This document shows, one piece after another, positions 12,999-24,562 of a DNA stretch of 64,000 nucleotides (its first letter is position 1; each line of letters opens with the position of its first letter). The translations under genes and the position numbers were made by a program. Origin of the DNA: Hydractinia symbiolongicarpus (lineage: Eukaryota > Cnidaria > Hydrozoa > Anthoathecata > Hydractiniidae); NCBI RefSeq assembly GCF_029227915.1, contig NC_079876.1, forward strand, positions 4,466,001 through 4,530,000, written 5' to 3'. A model generated the notes under the pieces. The model saw only the letters and a list, made by a program, of their open reading frames with translations. It was not told the origin of the DNA and did no database searches.

Positions 12999-13717
12999 CT
13001 GAGTTCCGGCAAGCACATCAAATTAGGAAGAATGTTATTTCTTGGAGTCCAATTGTCTCATTTATCACATTTATCAGGTCACAGTCCAAAGTTAGTTCAA
13101 TTAAGTACCACATTCAATCGTTTCACTGTTAAAAGCGATGCAACATAGTAATAACAGTTAAATATCGCTAAATACATGTTGGTACGAATATGTGACCCAA
13201 CCGTTGTAACTCAAACGGACTGACATCGATAGAAAGTCCGTGAAAAGTAGTATTTGAAACTGTCTCTATTTCTTCAGCGCGCGCTAACGGCTAGGATTCG
13301 TCACACGGCTAAAACGTGATTTTTTTATCTTAATTTTCAAATGAAGCGCTACCACAGGAACCAGTGTAATCGCTGAGTTGCGGCAATCATGTCAATTTAG
13401 GAAGAATGTTATTTCTTGGAGTCCAATTGTCTTACTTTTTCATTTATAAGGTCACAGCCCAAAATCAGTTCAATTAAGTCCCACAGTCAATCGTTTCACT
13501 GTTAAAAGCGATACAACCTAGTAATACCGGAAGGATATCACGAAATACATGTTGGTACGAATATGTGACTCAACCGTTGTAACACAAAGGGATTGATACT
13601 GTTACAAATTCAATGAAATGTAGTTTTTGAAACTCTCTCTATTTCTTCGGCGCGGGATAACGGCTAGGATTGGTACCACAGTAAAAAATGACTTATTAAT
13701 CTAAATTTTTAAATGAA

Positions 13718-13747
13718 GCGCTACCACAGCGCCCAGTGTAATCGCTG
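13718..13747 (+). other. Representative inverted repeats at the unit boundary
   Basis: GCGCT (13718-13722) and AGCGC (13728-13732) are exact reverse complements around ACCAC. CAGCG (13727-13731) and CGCTG (13743-13747) form a second, overlapping dyad that spans the unit boundary and shares an arm with the first. The two stems are mutually exclusive. The same layout recurs at most unit boundaries, with one arm altered in types ending AGCGACC, AGGGACC or AGCTCCC. Cruciform or hairpin formation is inference. Confidence 0.7.
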
Positions 13748-13946
13748 AGTTCCTGTAATCACGTCAAATTAAGAGGAATGTTATTTCTTGGAGTCCAATT
13801 GTCTCATTTATCAAATTTATCAGGTCACAGTCCAAAGTTAGTTCAATTAAGTCCCACAGTCAATCGTTTCATTGTTAAAAGCTATGCAACCTAGTAATAT
13901 CAGAAAAATATCGCTAAATATATGTAAGTACGAATATGTGACCCAA

Positions 13947-13964
13947 CCGTTGTAACTCAAACGG
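13947..13964 (+). other. Representative CCGTT-N8-AACGG dyad
   Basis: CCGTT at 13947-13951 and AACGG at 13960-13964 are reverse complements with an 8-bp spacer. The element sits at unit positions of about 203-220 and is kept in many units; others carry ACACGG or an altered left arm. It is compatible with binding by a dimeric protein, but no binder is known to me. Confidence 0.6.
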
Positions 13965-15295
13965 ACTGACACGGTTAGAAAGTCAATGAAATGTAGTTTT
14001 TGAAACTTTCGCTATTTCTTCAGCGTGCGATAACGGCTAGGATTGGTCACACGGTAAAGAATGATTTAAATATCTAAATTTTTAAATGAAGCCCTACCAC
14101 AGCGCCCAGTGTAATCTCTCAATTCCGGCAATCATGTCAAATTAAGATGAATGTTTTTTCTTGGAGTTCAATTGTCTCATTTATCACATTTATCAGGTCA
14201 CAGTCCAAATTTAGTTCTATTAAGTCCCACATTCAATCGTTTCACTGTTAAAAGCGGTGCAACATAGTATTAACAGATAAATATCGCTAAATACATGTTG
14301 GTACGAATATGTTAACCAACCGTTGTAACTCAAATGGACTGACATCGATAGAAAGTCAGTGAAATGTAGTATTTGAAACTGTCGCTATTTCTTCAGCGCG
14401 CGATAACGGATAGGATTGGTCCCACAGTAAAGAATGACTTATTTATCTAAATTTTTAAATAAAGCGCTACCACAGCGCCTGGTGTAATCGCTGAGTTGCG
14501 GCAATCATGTCAAATTAAGAAGAATGTTATTTCTTGGAGTCCAAATGTCTCACTTATAACATTTATAAGGTCACAGTCCAAAATCAGTTCAATTTAGTCC
14601 CACAGTCAGTTGTTTCACTGTTAAAGGCGATGCAACCTATTAATATGAGAAAATTATCGCTAATTACATGTTGGTACGAATATGTGACCCAACTGTTGTA
14701 ACTCACACGGACTGTAACCATTAGAAAGTCAATGAAATGTAGTTTTGGAAACTGTCGCTATTTCTTCAGCGCGCGATAACGGATAGGATTGGTCCCACAG
14801 TAAAAAATGACTTATTTATCTAAATTTTTAAATGAAGCGCTACCACAACGCCCAGTGTAATCGCTGAGTTCCGGCAATCACGTCAAATTAAAAAGAATGT
14901 TTTTTCTTGGAGTCGAATTGTGTCATTTATCACAATTATCAGGACACAGTCCAAAGTTAGTTCAATTAAGTCCCACAGTCAATCGTTTCACTTTTAAAAG
15001 TGATGCAACCTAGTAATAACAGATAAATATCGCTAAATACATGTTGGTACGAATATGTGACCCAACGATTGTAACTCAAACAGACTGACACCGTTAGAAA
15101 GTCAATGAAATGTAGCTTTTGAAACTGTCGCTATTCTTCAGCGCGCGATAACGGCTAGGATTGGTGCCACGGTAAAGAATGACTTATTTATCTAAATTTT
15201 TAAATGAAGCGCTACCACAGCGCCCAGTGTAATCGCTGAGTTCCGTCAAGCACATCAAATTAAGAAGAATGTTATTTCTTGGAGTCCAATTGTCT

Positions 15296-15313
15296 CATTT
15301 ATCACATTTATCA
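15296..15313 (+). repeat. Representative 9-bp internal tandem motif (CATTTATCA twice)
   Basis: Unit positions 61-78 hold two abutting copies of CATTTATCA. Other unit types show CACTTATAA followed by CATTTATAA at the same place, and a third class has a shortened CTTTCACATTTATAAGG form. The tandem pair seems to be a small internal duplication within the monomer. Confidence 0.8.
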
Positions 15314-15609
15314 GGTCACAGTCCAAAGTTCGTTCAATTAAGTACCACATTCAATCGTTTCACTTTTAAAAGCGATGCAACCTAGTAATAACAGATAAAT
15401 ATCGCTAAATACATGTTGGTACGAATATGTGACCCAACCGTTGTTACTCAAACGGACTGACATCGATAGAAAGTCCGTGAAAAGTAGTATTTGAAACTGT
15501 CTCTATTTCTTTAGCGCGCGCTAACGGCTAGGATTCGTCACACGGCTAAAACGTGACTTTTTTATCTTAATTTTCAAATGACGCGCTACCACAGGGACCT
15601 GTGTAATCG

Positions 15610-16728
15610 CTGAGTTCCGGCAAGCACATCAAATTAGGAAGAATGTTATTTCTTGGAGTCCAATTGGCTCATTTATCACATTTATCAGGTCACAGTCCAA
15701 AGTTAGTTCAATTAAGTACCACATTCAATCGTTTCACTGTTAAAAGCGATGCAACATAGTAATAACAGTTAAATATCGCTAAATACATGTTGGTACGAAT
15801 ATGTGACCCAACCGTTGTAACTCAAACGGACTGACATCGATAGAAAGTCCGTGAAAAGTAGTATTTGAAACTGTCTCTATTTGTTCAGCGCGCGCTAACG
15901 GCTAGGATTCGTCACACGGCTAAAACGTGATTTTTTTATCTTACTTTTCAAATGAAGCGCTACCACAGGGACCAGTGCAATCGCTGAGTTGCGGCAATCA
16001 TGTCAAATTAGGAAGAATGTTATTTCTTGGAGTCCAATTGTCTTACTTTTTCATTTATAAGGTCACAGCCCAAAATCAGTTCAATTAAGTCCCACAGTCA
16101 ATCGTTTCACTGTTAAAAGCGATACAACCTAGTAATACCGGAAGAATATCACGAAATACATGTTGGTACGAATATGTGACTCAACCGTTGTAACACAAAT
16201 GGATTGATACTGTTACAAATTCAATGAAATGTAGTTTTTGAAACTGTCTCTATTTCTTTGGCGCGGGATAACGGCTAGGATTGGTCCCACAGTAAAAAAT
16301 GACTTATTAATCAAAATTTTTAAATGTAGCGCTACCACAGCGCCCAGTGTAATCGCTGAGTTCCGCCAATCATGTCAAATTAAAAAGAATGTTCTTTTTT
16401 GGAGTCCAATTGTCTCATTTATAACATTTATAAGGTCACAGTCAAAAATCAGTTCAATTTAATCCCACAGTCAATCGTTTCACTGTTAAAAGCGATGCAA
16501 CCTACTAATATGAAAAAATTATCGCTAATTACATGTTGTTACGAATATGTGACTCATCCGTTGTAACTCAATCGGATTGATGCTGTTAGAAAGTCAATGA
16601 AATGTAGTTTTTGAAACTGTCTCTATTTCTACAGCGCGCGATAACGGCTAGGATAGGTCCCACAGTAAAAAATGACTTATTTATTTAAATTTTTAAATGA
16701 AGCGCTACCACAGCGCCCAGTGTAATCG
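15610..16728. repeat. B1, B2 and an extra unit, right super-repeat copy
   Basis: Units at 15610 (B1), 15984 (B2) and 16356. The first two pair with 1117 and 1491. The 16356 unit (373 bp; TTCCGCCAATC, GTTCTTTTTTGG, CAACCTACTAATATG) has no counterpart between 1491 and 1863, so it was either inserted here or lost from the left copy. Its closest kin by eye are C6-type units. A 74-codon open frame at 16238-16462 crosses the B2/extra-unit boundary and has no features of a gene. Confidence 0.88.
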
Positions 16729-18592
16729 CTGAGTTCCGGTAATCATGTCAAATTAAGAAGAATGTTATTTCTTGTAGTCCAATTGTCTCACTTATAACAT
16801 TTATAAAGTCACAGTCCAAAATCAGTTCAATTAAGTCCTACAGTCAATCCTTTCACTGTTAAAAGCGATGCAACCTAGTAATATGAGAAAAATATCGCTA
16901 AATACATGTTGGTACGAATATGTGACCCAACCGTTGTAACTCAAGCGGACTGACATCGATAAAAAGTCAGTGAAATATAGTATTTGAAACTGTCTCTATT
17001 TCTTTAGCACGCGCTAACGGCTAGGATTGGTCCCACAGTTAAAAAATGACTTTTTTATCTTAATTTTTAAATGAAGCGCTACCACAGCGCCCGGTGTAAT
17101 CGCTGAGTTGCGGCAATCATGTCAAATTAAGAAGAATGTTATTCCTTTCAGTCCAATTGTCTCACTTTCACATTTATAAGGTCACAGCCCAAAATCAGTT
17201 CAGTTAAGTCCCACAGTCAATTGTTTTACTGTTAAAAGCGATGCAACCTAGTAATACCGGAAAGATATCACTAAATACATGTTGGTAAGAATATGTGACT
17301 CAACCGTTGTAGCTCAAACGGATTGATACTGTTAGAAAGTCAATGAAATGTACTTTTTGAAACTGTCTCTATTTCTTCATGGCGGGATAAAGGCTGGGAT
17401 TGGTCTTACAGCAAGAAATGACATATTTATCTTAATTTTTAAATGAAGCGCTACCACAGCGCCCGGTGTAATCGCTGAGTTGCGACAATCATGTCAAATT
17501 AAGAAGAATGTTATTTCTTTGAGTCCAATTGTCCCACTTTCACATTTATAAGGTCACAGCCCAAAATCAGTTCAATTAAGTCCCACAGTCAATTGTTTTA
17601 CTGCTAAAAGCGATGCAACCTAGTAATACCGGAAAGATATCACTAAATACATGTTGATAAGAATATGTGACTCAACCGTTGTAGCTCAAACGGATTGATA
17701 CTGTTAGAAAGTCAATGAAATGTACTTTTTGAAACTGTGTCTATTTCTTCAGCGCGGGATAACGGCTAGGATTGGTCTTACAGTAAGAAATGACATATTT
17801 ACCTAAATTTTTAAATGAAGCGCTACCACAGCGGCCAGTGTAATCGCTGAGTTCCGGCAATCATGTCAAATTAAGAAGAATGTTATTTCTTGTAAACCAA
17901 TTGTCTCACTTATAACATTTATAAAGTCACAGTCCAAAATCAGTTTAATTAAGTCCCACAGTCAATCGTTTCACTGTTAAAAGCGATGCAACCTAGTAAT
18001 GTGAGAAAAATATCGCTAAATACATGTTGGTACGAATATGTGACCCAACCGTTGTAACTCAAGCGGACTGACATCGATAAAAAGTCAGTGAAATATAGTA
18101 TTTGAAACTGTCTCTATTTCTTTAGCACGCGCTAACAGCTAGGATTGGTCCCACAGTTAAAAAATGACTTTTTTATCTTAATTTTTAAATGAAGCGCTAC
18201 CACAGCGCCCGGTGTAATCGCTGAGTTGCGGCAATCATGTCAAATTAAGAAGAATGTTATTTCTTTGAGTCCAATTGTCTCACTTTCACATTTATAAGGT
18301 CACAGCCCAAAATCAGTTCAATTAAGTCCCACAGTCAATTGTTTTACTGTTAAAAGCGATGCAACGTAGTAATACCGGAAAGATATCACTAAATACACGT
18401 TGGTAAGAATATGTGTCTCAACCGCTGTAGCTCAAACGGATTGATACTGTTAGAAAGTCAATGAAATGTACTTTTTGAAACTGTGTCTATTTCTTCAGCG
18501 CGGGATAACGGCTAGGATTGGTCTTACAGTAAGAAATGACATATTTACCTAAATTTTTAAATGAAGCGCTACCACAGCGGCCGGTGTAATCG
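16729..18592. repeat. HOR-A, right copy, entry units
   Basis: Units at 16729 (A2/A3), 17103 (A4-like), 17475 (A4), 17847 (A2-like head with A3 tail) and 18221 (A4). The first three pair with 1863, 2237 and 2609. The 17847-18592 pair repeats the A2/A3-A4 order again, so a two-unit step is nested inside the longer repeat. Confidence 0.85.
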
Positions 18593-21202
18593 CTGAGTTC
18601 CGGCAATCATGTCAAATTAAGAAGAATGTTATTTCTTGTAGTCCAATTGTCTCACTTATAACATTTATAAAGTCACAGTCCAAAATCAGTTTAATTAAGT
18701 CCCACAGTCAATCCTTTCACTGTTAAAATCGATGCAACCTAGTAATATGAGAAAAATATCGCTAAATACATGTTGGTACGAGTATGTCACGCAACCGTTG
18801 TAACTGAAGCGGATTGATACCGTTGGAAAGTCAATGAAATGTAGTTTTTGAAACTGTCGCTATTTCTTCAGCGCGCGATAACGGCTAGGATTGGTCCCAC
18901 AGTAAAAATGACTTAATTAACTAAATTTTTAAATGAAGTGCTACCCCAGCGCCCAGTGTAATCGCTGAGTTCCGGCAATCACGTCAAATTAAGAAGAATG
19001 TTATTTCTTGGAGTACAATTGTCTCATTTATAACATTTACAAGGTCACAGTCAAAAATCAGTTCAATTTAATCCCACAGTCAATCGTTTCACTGTTAAAA
19101 GCGATGCAACCTAGTAATGTGAGAAAAATATCGCTAAATACATGTTGGTACGAATATGTGACCCAACCGTTGTAACTCAAGCGGACTGACATCGATAAAA
19201 AGTCAGTGAAATATAGTATTTGAAACTGTCTCTATTTCTTTAGCACGCGCTAACAGCTAGGATTGGTCCCACAGTTAAAAAATGACTTTTTTATCTTAAT
19301 TTTTAAATGAAGCGCTACCACAGCGCCCGGTGTAATCGCTGAGTTGCGGCAATCATGTCAAATTAAGAAGAATGTTATTTCTTTGAGTCCAATTGTCTCA
19401 CTTTCACATTTATAAGGTCACAGCCCAAAATCAGTTCAATTAAGTCCCACAGTCAATTGTTTTACTGTTAAAAGCGATGCAACGTAGTAATACCGGAAAG
19501 ATATCACTAAATACACGTTGGTAAGAATATGTGACTCAACCGCTGTAGCTCAAACGGATTGATACTGTTAGAAAGTCAATGAAATGTCCTTTTTGAAACT
19601 GTGTCTATTTCTTCAGCGCGGGATAACGGCTAGGATTGGTCTTACAGTAAGTAATGACATATTTATCTAAATTTTTAAATGAAGCGCTATCACAGCGGCC
19701 AGTGTTATCGCTGAGTTCCGGCAATCATGTCAAATTAAGAAGAATGTTATTTCTTGTAGTCCAATCGTCTCACTTTTAACATTTTTAAAGTCACACTCAA
19801 AAATCAGTTCAATTAAGTCCCACAGTCAATCGTTTCACTGTTAAAAGCGATGCAACCTAGTAATATCAGAAAAATATCGCTAAATACATGTTGGTACGAA
19901 TATGTGACTCAACTGTTGTAACTCAAACGGATTTATACTGTTAGAAAGTCAATAAATTGTAGTTTTTTGAAACTGTCGCTATTTCTTCAGCGCGCGATAA
20001 CGGTTAGGATTGGTCCCACAGTAAAGAATGACTTATTTATCTAAACTCTTAAATGAAGCGCTACCACAGCGCCCAGTGTAATCGCTGAGTTCCGGCAATC
20101 ATGTCAAATAAAGAAGAATGTTATTTCTTGGAGTCCAATTTTGTCAATTATCACATTTATCAGGTCACAGTCCAAAGTTAGTTCAATTAAGTCACACAGT
20201 CAATCGTTTCACTGTTAAAAGCGATGCAACCTAGTAATATTAGAAAAATATCGCTAAATACATGTTGGTACGAATATGTGACCCAACCGTTGTAACTCAC
20301 ACGGACTGTAACCGTTAGAAAGTCAATGAAATGTACTTTTTGAAACTGTCGCTATTTCTTTAGAGCCGGATAACGGCTAGGATTGGTCCAACAGTAAAAA
20401 ATGACTTATTTATCTAAATTCTTAAATGAAGCGCTACCACAGCGCCCAGTGTAATCGCTGAGTTCCGGCAATCATGTCAAATTAAAAGGAATGTTATTTC
20501 TTGGAGTCCAATTGTCTCACTTATAAGATTTATAAGGTCACAGTCAAAAATCAGTTCAATTTAATCCCACAGTCAATCATTTCACTGTTAAAAGCGATGC
20601 AACCTATTAATATGAGAAAATGATCGCTAAATACATGTTGGTACGAATATATGACTCATCCGTTGTAACTCAAACGGATTGATGCTGTTAGAAAGTCAAT
20701 TAAATGTAGTTTTTGAAACTGTCTCTATTTCTTCAGCTCGGGATAACGGCTAGGATTGGTCCCACAGTAAAAAATGACTTATTTATCTAAATTTTGAAAT
20801 AAAGCGCTACCACAGCGACCAGTGTAATCGCTGAGTTCCCGCAATCATGTCAAATTAAGAAGAATGTCATTTCTTGTAGTCCAATTGTCTCACTTATAAC
20901 ATTTATAAAGTCACAGTCCAAAATCAGTTCAATTAAGTCCCACAGTCAATCGTTTCACTGTTAAAACGATGCAACCTAGTAATATCAGAAAAATATCGCT
21001 AAATACATGTTGGTACGGATATGTGACCCAACCGTTGTAACTCACACGGACTGTAACCGTTAGAGAGTCAATGAAATGTAGTTTTTGAAACTGTCGCTAT
21101 TTCTTCAGCGCGCGATAACAGATAGGATTGGTCTTACAGTAAGGAATGACATATTTACCTAAATTTTTAAATGAAGCGCTACCACAGCGGCCAGTGTAAT
21201 CG
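18593..21202. repeat. HOR-A, complete seven-unit copy (2610 bp)
   Basis: Units at 18593 A2, 18965 A3, 19339 A4, 19711 A5, 20085 A6, 20458 A7 and 20831 A1; A2 starts again at 21203, giving a period of 2610 bp. The order A2-A3-A4-A5-A6-A7-A1 and the unit lengths match 4467-6704 plus 8198-8569 in the left copy. This is the cleanest single copy of HOR-A in the window. Confidence 0.92.
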
Positions 21203-21802
21203 CTGAGTTCCGGCAATCATGTCAAATTAAGAAGAATGTTATTTCTTGTAGTCCAATTGTCTCACTTATAACATTTATAAAGTCACAGTCCAAAATCAGT
21301 TCAATTAAGTCCCACAGTCAATCCTTTCACTGTTAAAAGCGATGCAACCTAGTAATATGAGAAAAATATCGCTAAATACATGTTGGTACGAGTATGTGAC
21401 GCAACCGTTGTAACTGAAGCGGATTGATACCGTTAGAAAGTCAATGAAATGTAGTTTTTGAAACTGTCTCTATTTCTTTAGCACGCGCTAACAGCTAGGA
21501 TTGGTCCCACAGTTAAAAAATGACTTTTTTATCTCAATTTTTAAATGAAGCGCTACCACAGCGCCCGGTGTAATCGCTGAGTTGCGGCAATCATGTCAAA
21601 TTAAGAAGAATGTTATTTCTTTGAGTCCAATTGTCTCACTTTCACATTTATAAGGTCACAGCCCAAAATCAGTTCAATTAAGTCCCACAGTCAATTGTTT
21701 TACTGTTAAAAGCGATGCAACATAGTAATACCGGAAAGATATCACTAAATACATGTTGGTAAGAATATGTGACTCAACCGCTGTAGCTCAAACGGATTGA
21801 TA

Positions 21803-22923
21803 CTGTTAGAAAGTCAATGAAATGTACTTTTTGAAACTGTGTCTATTTCTTCAGCGCGGGATAATGGCTAGGATTGGTCTTACAGTAAGAAATGACATAT
21901 TTATCTAAATTTTTAAATGAAGCGCTACCACAGCGGCCAGTGTAATCGCTGAGTTCCGGCAATCATGTCAAATTAAGAAGAATGTTATTTCTTGTAGTCC
22001 AATTGTCTCACTTTTAACATTTATAAAGTCACACTCAAAAATCAGTTCAATTAAGTCGCACAGTCAATCGTTTCACTGTTAAAAGCGATGCAACCTAGTA
22101 ATATCAGAAAAATATCGCTAAATACATGTTGGTACGAATATGTGACTCAACTGTTGTAACTCAAACGGATTTATACTGTTAGAAAGTCAATGAATTGTAG
22201 TTTTTTGAAACTGTCGCTATTTCTTCAGCGCGCGATAACGGTTAGGATTGGTCCCACAGTAAAGAATGACTTATTTATCTAAACTCTTAAATGAAGCGCT
22301 ACCACAGCGCCCAGTGTAATCGCTGAGTTCCGGCAATCATGTCAAATAAAGAAGAATGTTATTTCTTGGAGTCCAATTTTGTCAATTATCACATTTATCA
22401 GGTCACAGTCCAAAGTTAGTTCAATTAAGTCACACAGTCAATCGTTTCACTGTTAAAAGCGATGCAACCTAGTAATATTAGAAAAATATCGCTAAATACA
22501 TGTTGGTACGAATATGTGACCCAACCGTTGTAACTCACACGGACTGTAACCGTTAGAAAGTCAATGAAATGTACTTTTTGAAACTGTCGCTATTTCTTTA
22601 GAGCCGGATAACGGCTAGGATTGGTCCCACAGTAAAAAATGACTTATTTATCTAAATTCTTAAATGAAGCGCTACCACAGCGCCCAGTGTAATCGCTGAG
22701 TTTCGGCAATCATGTCAAATTAAAAGGAATGTTATTTCTTGGAGTCCAATTGTCTCACTTATAAGATTTATAAGGTCACAGTCAAAAATCAGTTCAATTT
22801 AATCCCACAGTCAATCATTTCACTGTTAAAAGCGATGCAACCTATTAATATGAGAAAAATTATCGCTAAATACATGTTGGTACGAATATATGACTCATCC
22901 GTTGTAACTCAAACGGATTGATG
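21803..22923. repeat. 1121-bp tandem duplication, copy 1
   Basis: It covers the end of an A4 unit, all of A5 and A6, and the start of A7. Private bases shared with copy 2 include ATAATGGCTAGG, TTAAGTCGCACAG and GAGTTTCGGC; I saw no difference between the copies by eye. The 60-codon open frame at 22739-22921 is repeated with the same translation 1121 bp later, which supports near-identity. Confidence 0.92.
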
Positions 22924-24044
22924 CTGTTAGAAAGTCAATGAAATGTACTTTTTGAAACTGTGTCTATTTCTTCAGCGCGGGATAATGGCTAGGATTGGTC
23001 TTACAGTAAGAAATGACATATTTATCTAAATTTTTAAATGAAGCGCTACCACAGCGGCCAGTGTAATCGCTGAGTTCCGGCAATCATGTCAAATTAAGAA
23101 GAATGTTATTTCTTGTAGTCCAATTGTCTCACTTTTAACATTTATAAAGTCACACTCAAAAATCAGTTCAATTAAGTCGCACAGTCAATCGTTTCACTGT
23201 TAAAAGCGATGCAACCTAGTAATATCAGAAAAATATCGCTAAATACATGTTGGTACGAATATGTGACTCAACTGTTGTAACTCAAACGGATTTATACTGT
23301 TAGAAAGTCAATGAATTGTAGTTTTTTGAAACTGTCGCTATTTCTTCAGCGCGCGATAACGGTTAGGATTGGTCCCACAGTAAAGAATGACTTATTTATC
23401 TAAACTCTTAAATGAAGCGCTACCACAGCGCCCAGTGTAATCGCTGAGTTCCGGCAATCATGTCAAATAAAGAAGAATGTTATTTCTTGGAGTCCAATTT
23501 TGTCAATTATCACATTTATCAGGTCACAGTCCAAAGTTAGTTCAATTAAGTCACACAGTCAATCGTTTCACTGTTAAAAGCGATGCAACCTAGTAATATT
23601 AGAAAAATATCGCTAAATACATGTTGGTACGAATATGTGACCCAACCGTTGTAACTCACACGGACTGTAACCGTTAGAAAGTCAATGAAATGTACTTTTT
23701 GAAACTGTCGCTATTTCTTTAGAGCCGGATAACGGCTAGGATTGGTCCCACAGTAAAAAATGACTTATTTATCTAAATTCTTAAATGAAGCGCTACCACA
23801 GCGCCCAGTGTAATCGCTGAGTTTCGGCAATCATGTCAAATTAAAAGGAATGTTATTTCTTGGAGTCCAATTGTCTCACTTATAAGATTTATAAGGTCAC
23901 AGTCAAAAATCAGTTCAATTTAATCCCACAGTCAATCATTTCACTGTTAAAAGCGATGCAACCTATTAATATGAGAAAAATTATCGCTAAATACATGTTG
24001 GTACGAATATATGACTCATCCGTTGTAACTCAAACGGATTGATG
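22924..24044. repeat. 1121-bp tandem duplication, copy 2
   Basis: The joint lies within 22924-22939: before it the unit follows A7 (GATGCTG), and after it A4 (AATGAAATGTAC rather than AATTAAATGTAG). The two types are identical across those 16 bases, as expected for a homologous crossover. The copy ends in the A7 unit at 23817. Confidence 0.92.
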
Positions 24045-24562
24045 CTGTTAGAAAGTCAATTAAATGTAGTTTTTGAAACTGTCTCTATTTCTTCAGCTCG
24101 GGATAACGGCTAGGATTGGTCCCACAGTAAAAAATGACTTATTTATCTAAATTTTGAAATAAAGCGCTACCACAGCGACCAGTGTAATCGCTGAGTTCCC
24201 GCAATCATGTCAAATTAAGAAGAATGTTATTTCTTGTAGTCCAATTGTCTCACTTATAACATTTATAAAGTCACAGTCCAAAATCAGTTCAATTAAGTCC
24301 CACAGTCAATCGTTTCACTGTTAAAACGATGCAACCTAGTAAAATCAGAAAAATATCGCTAAATACATGTTGGTACGGATATGTGACCCAACCGTTGTAA
24401 CTCACACGGACTGTAACCGTTAGAGAGTCAATGAAATGTAGTTTTTGAAACTGTCGCTATTTCTTCAGCGCGCGATAACAGATAGGATTGGTCTTACAGT
24501 AAGGAATGACATATTTATCAAAATTTTTAAATGAAGCGCTACAACAGCGCCCAGTGTAATCT

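Larger units (their letters stand above)
12999..15609. repeat. HOR-B, complete seven-unit copy (2611 bp)
   Basis: Units at 12999 B1 (374), 13373 B2 (372), 13745 B3 (373), 14118 B4 (373), 14491 B5 (373), 14864 B6 (372) and 15236 B7 (374). B1 begins again at 15610, so the period is 2611 bp. This is the reference copy for the shortened one to its left. B4 has its own signs: CTCAATTCCGG start, AAGATGAATG, and AGCGGTGCAACATAG. Confidence 0.92.
21203..24562. repeat. HOR-A, rearranged copy with nested three-unit duplication
   Basis: Units at 21203 (A2/A3 hybrid), 21577 A4, 21949 A5, 22323 A6, 22696 (A7/A4 hybrid), 23070 A5, 23444 A6, 23817 A7 and 24191 A1. The 21203 unit switches from A2 to A3 within GAAACTGTC, so one unit is missing relative to the 18593 copy. 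The 22696 hybrid is the joint of an 1121-bp tandem duplication, annotated separately. Confidence 0.9.

Noticed and set aside
16238-16462. 74-codon open frame across the B2/extra-unit boundary.
   Set aside because: It lies wholly in satellite, is opened by a single substitution in one unit, and has no ribosome-binding, splice or domain evidence.
22739-24042. Two identical 60-codon open frames (22739-22921, 23860-24042) and related 71-codon frames at 37055, 45027 and 47405.
   Set aside because: They are the same stretch of the satellite unit read in one frame, begin at a non-ATG codon, and repeat because the unit repeats. They serve only as evidence of duplication.
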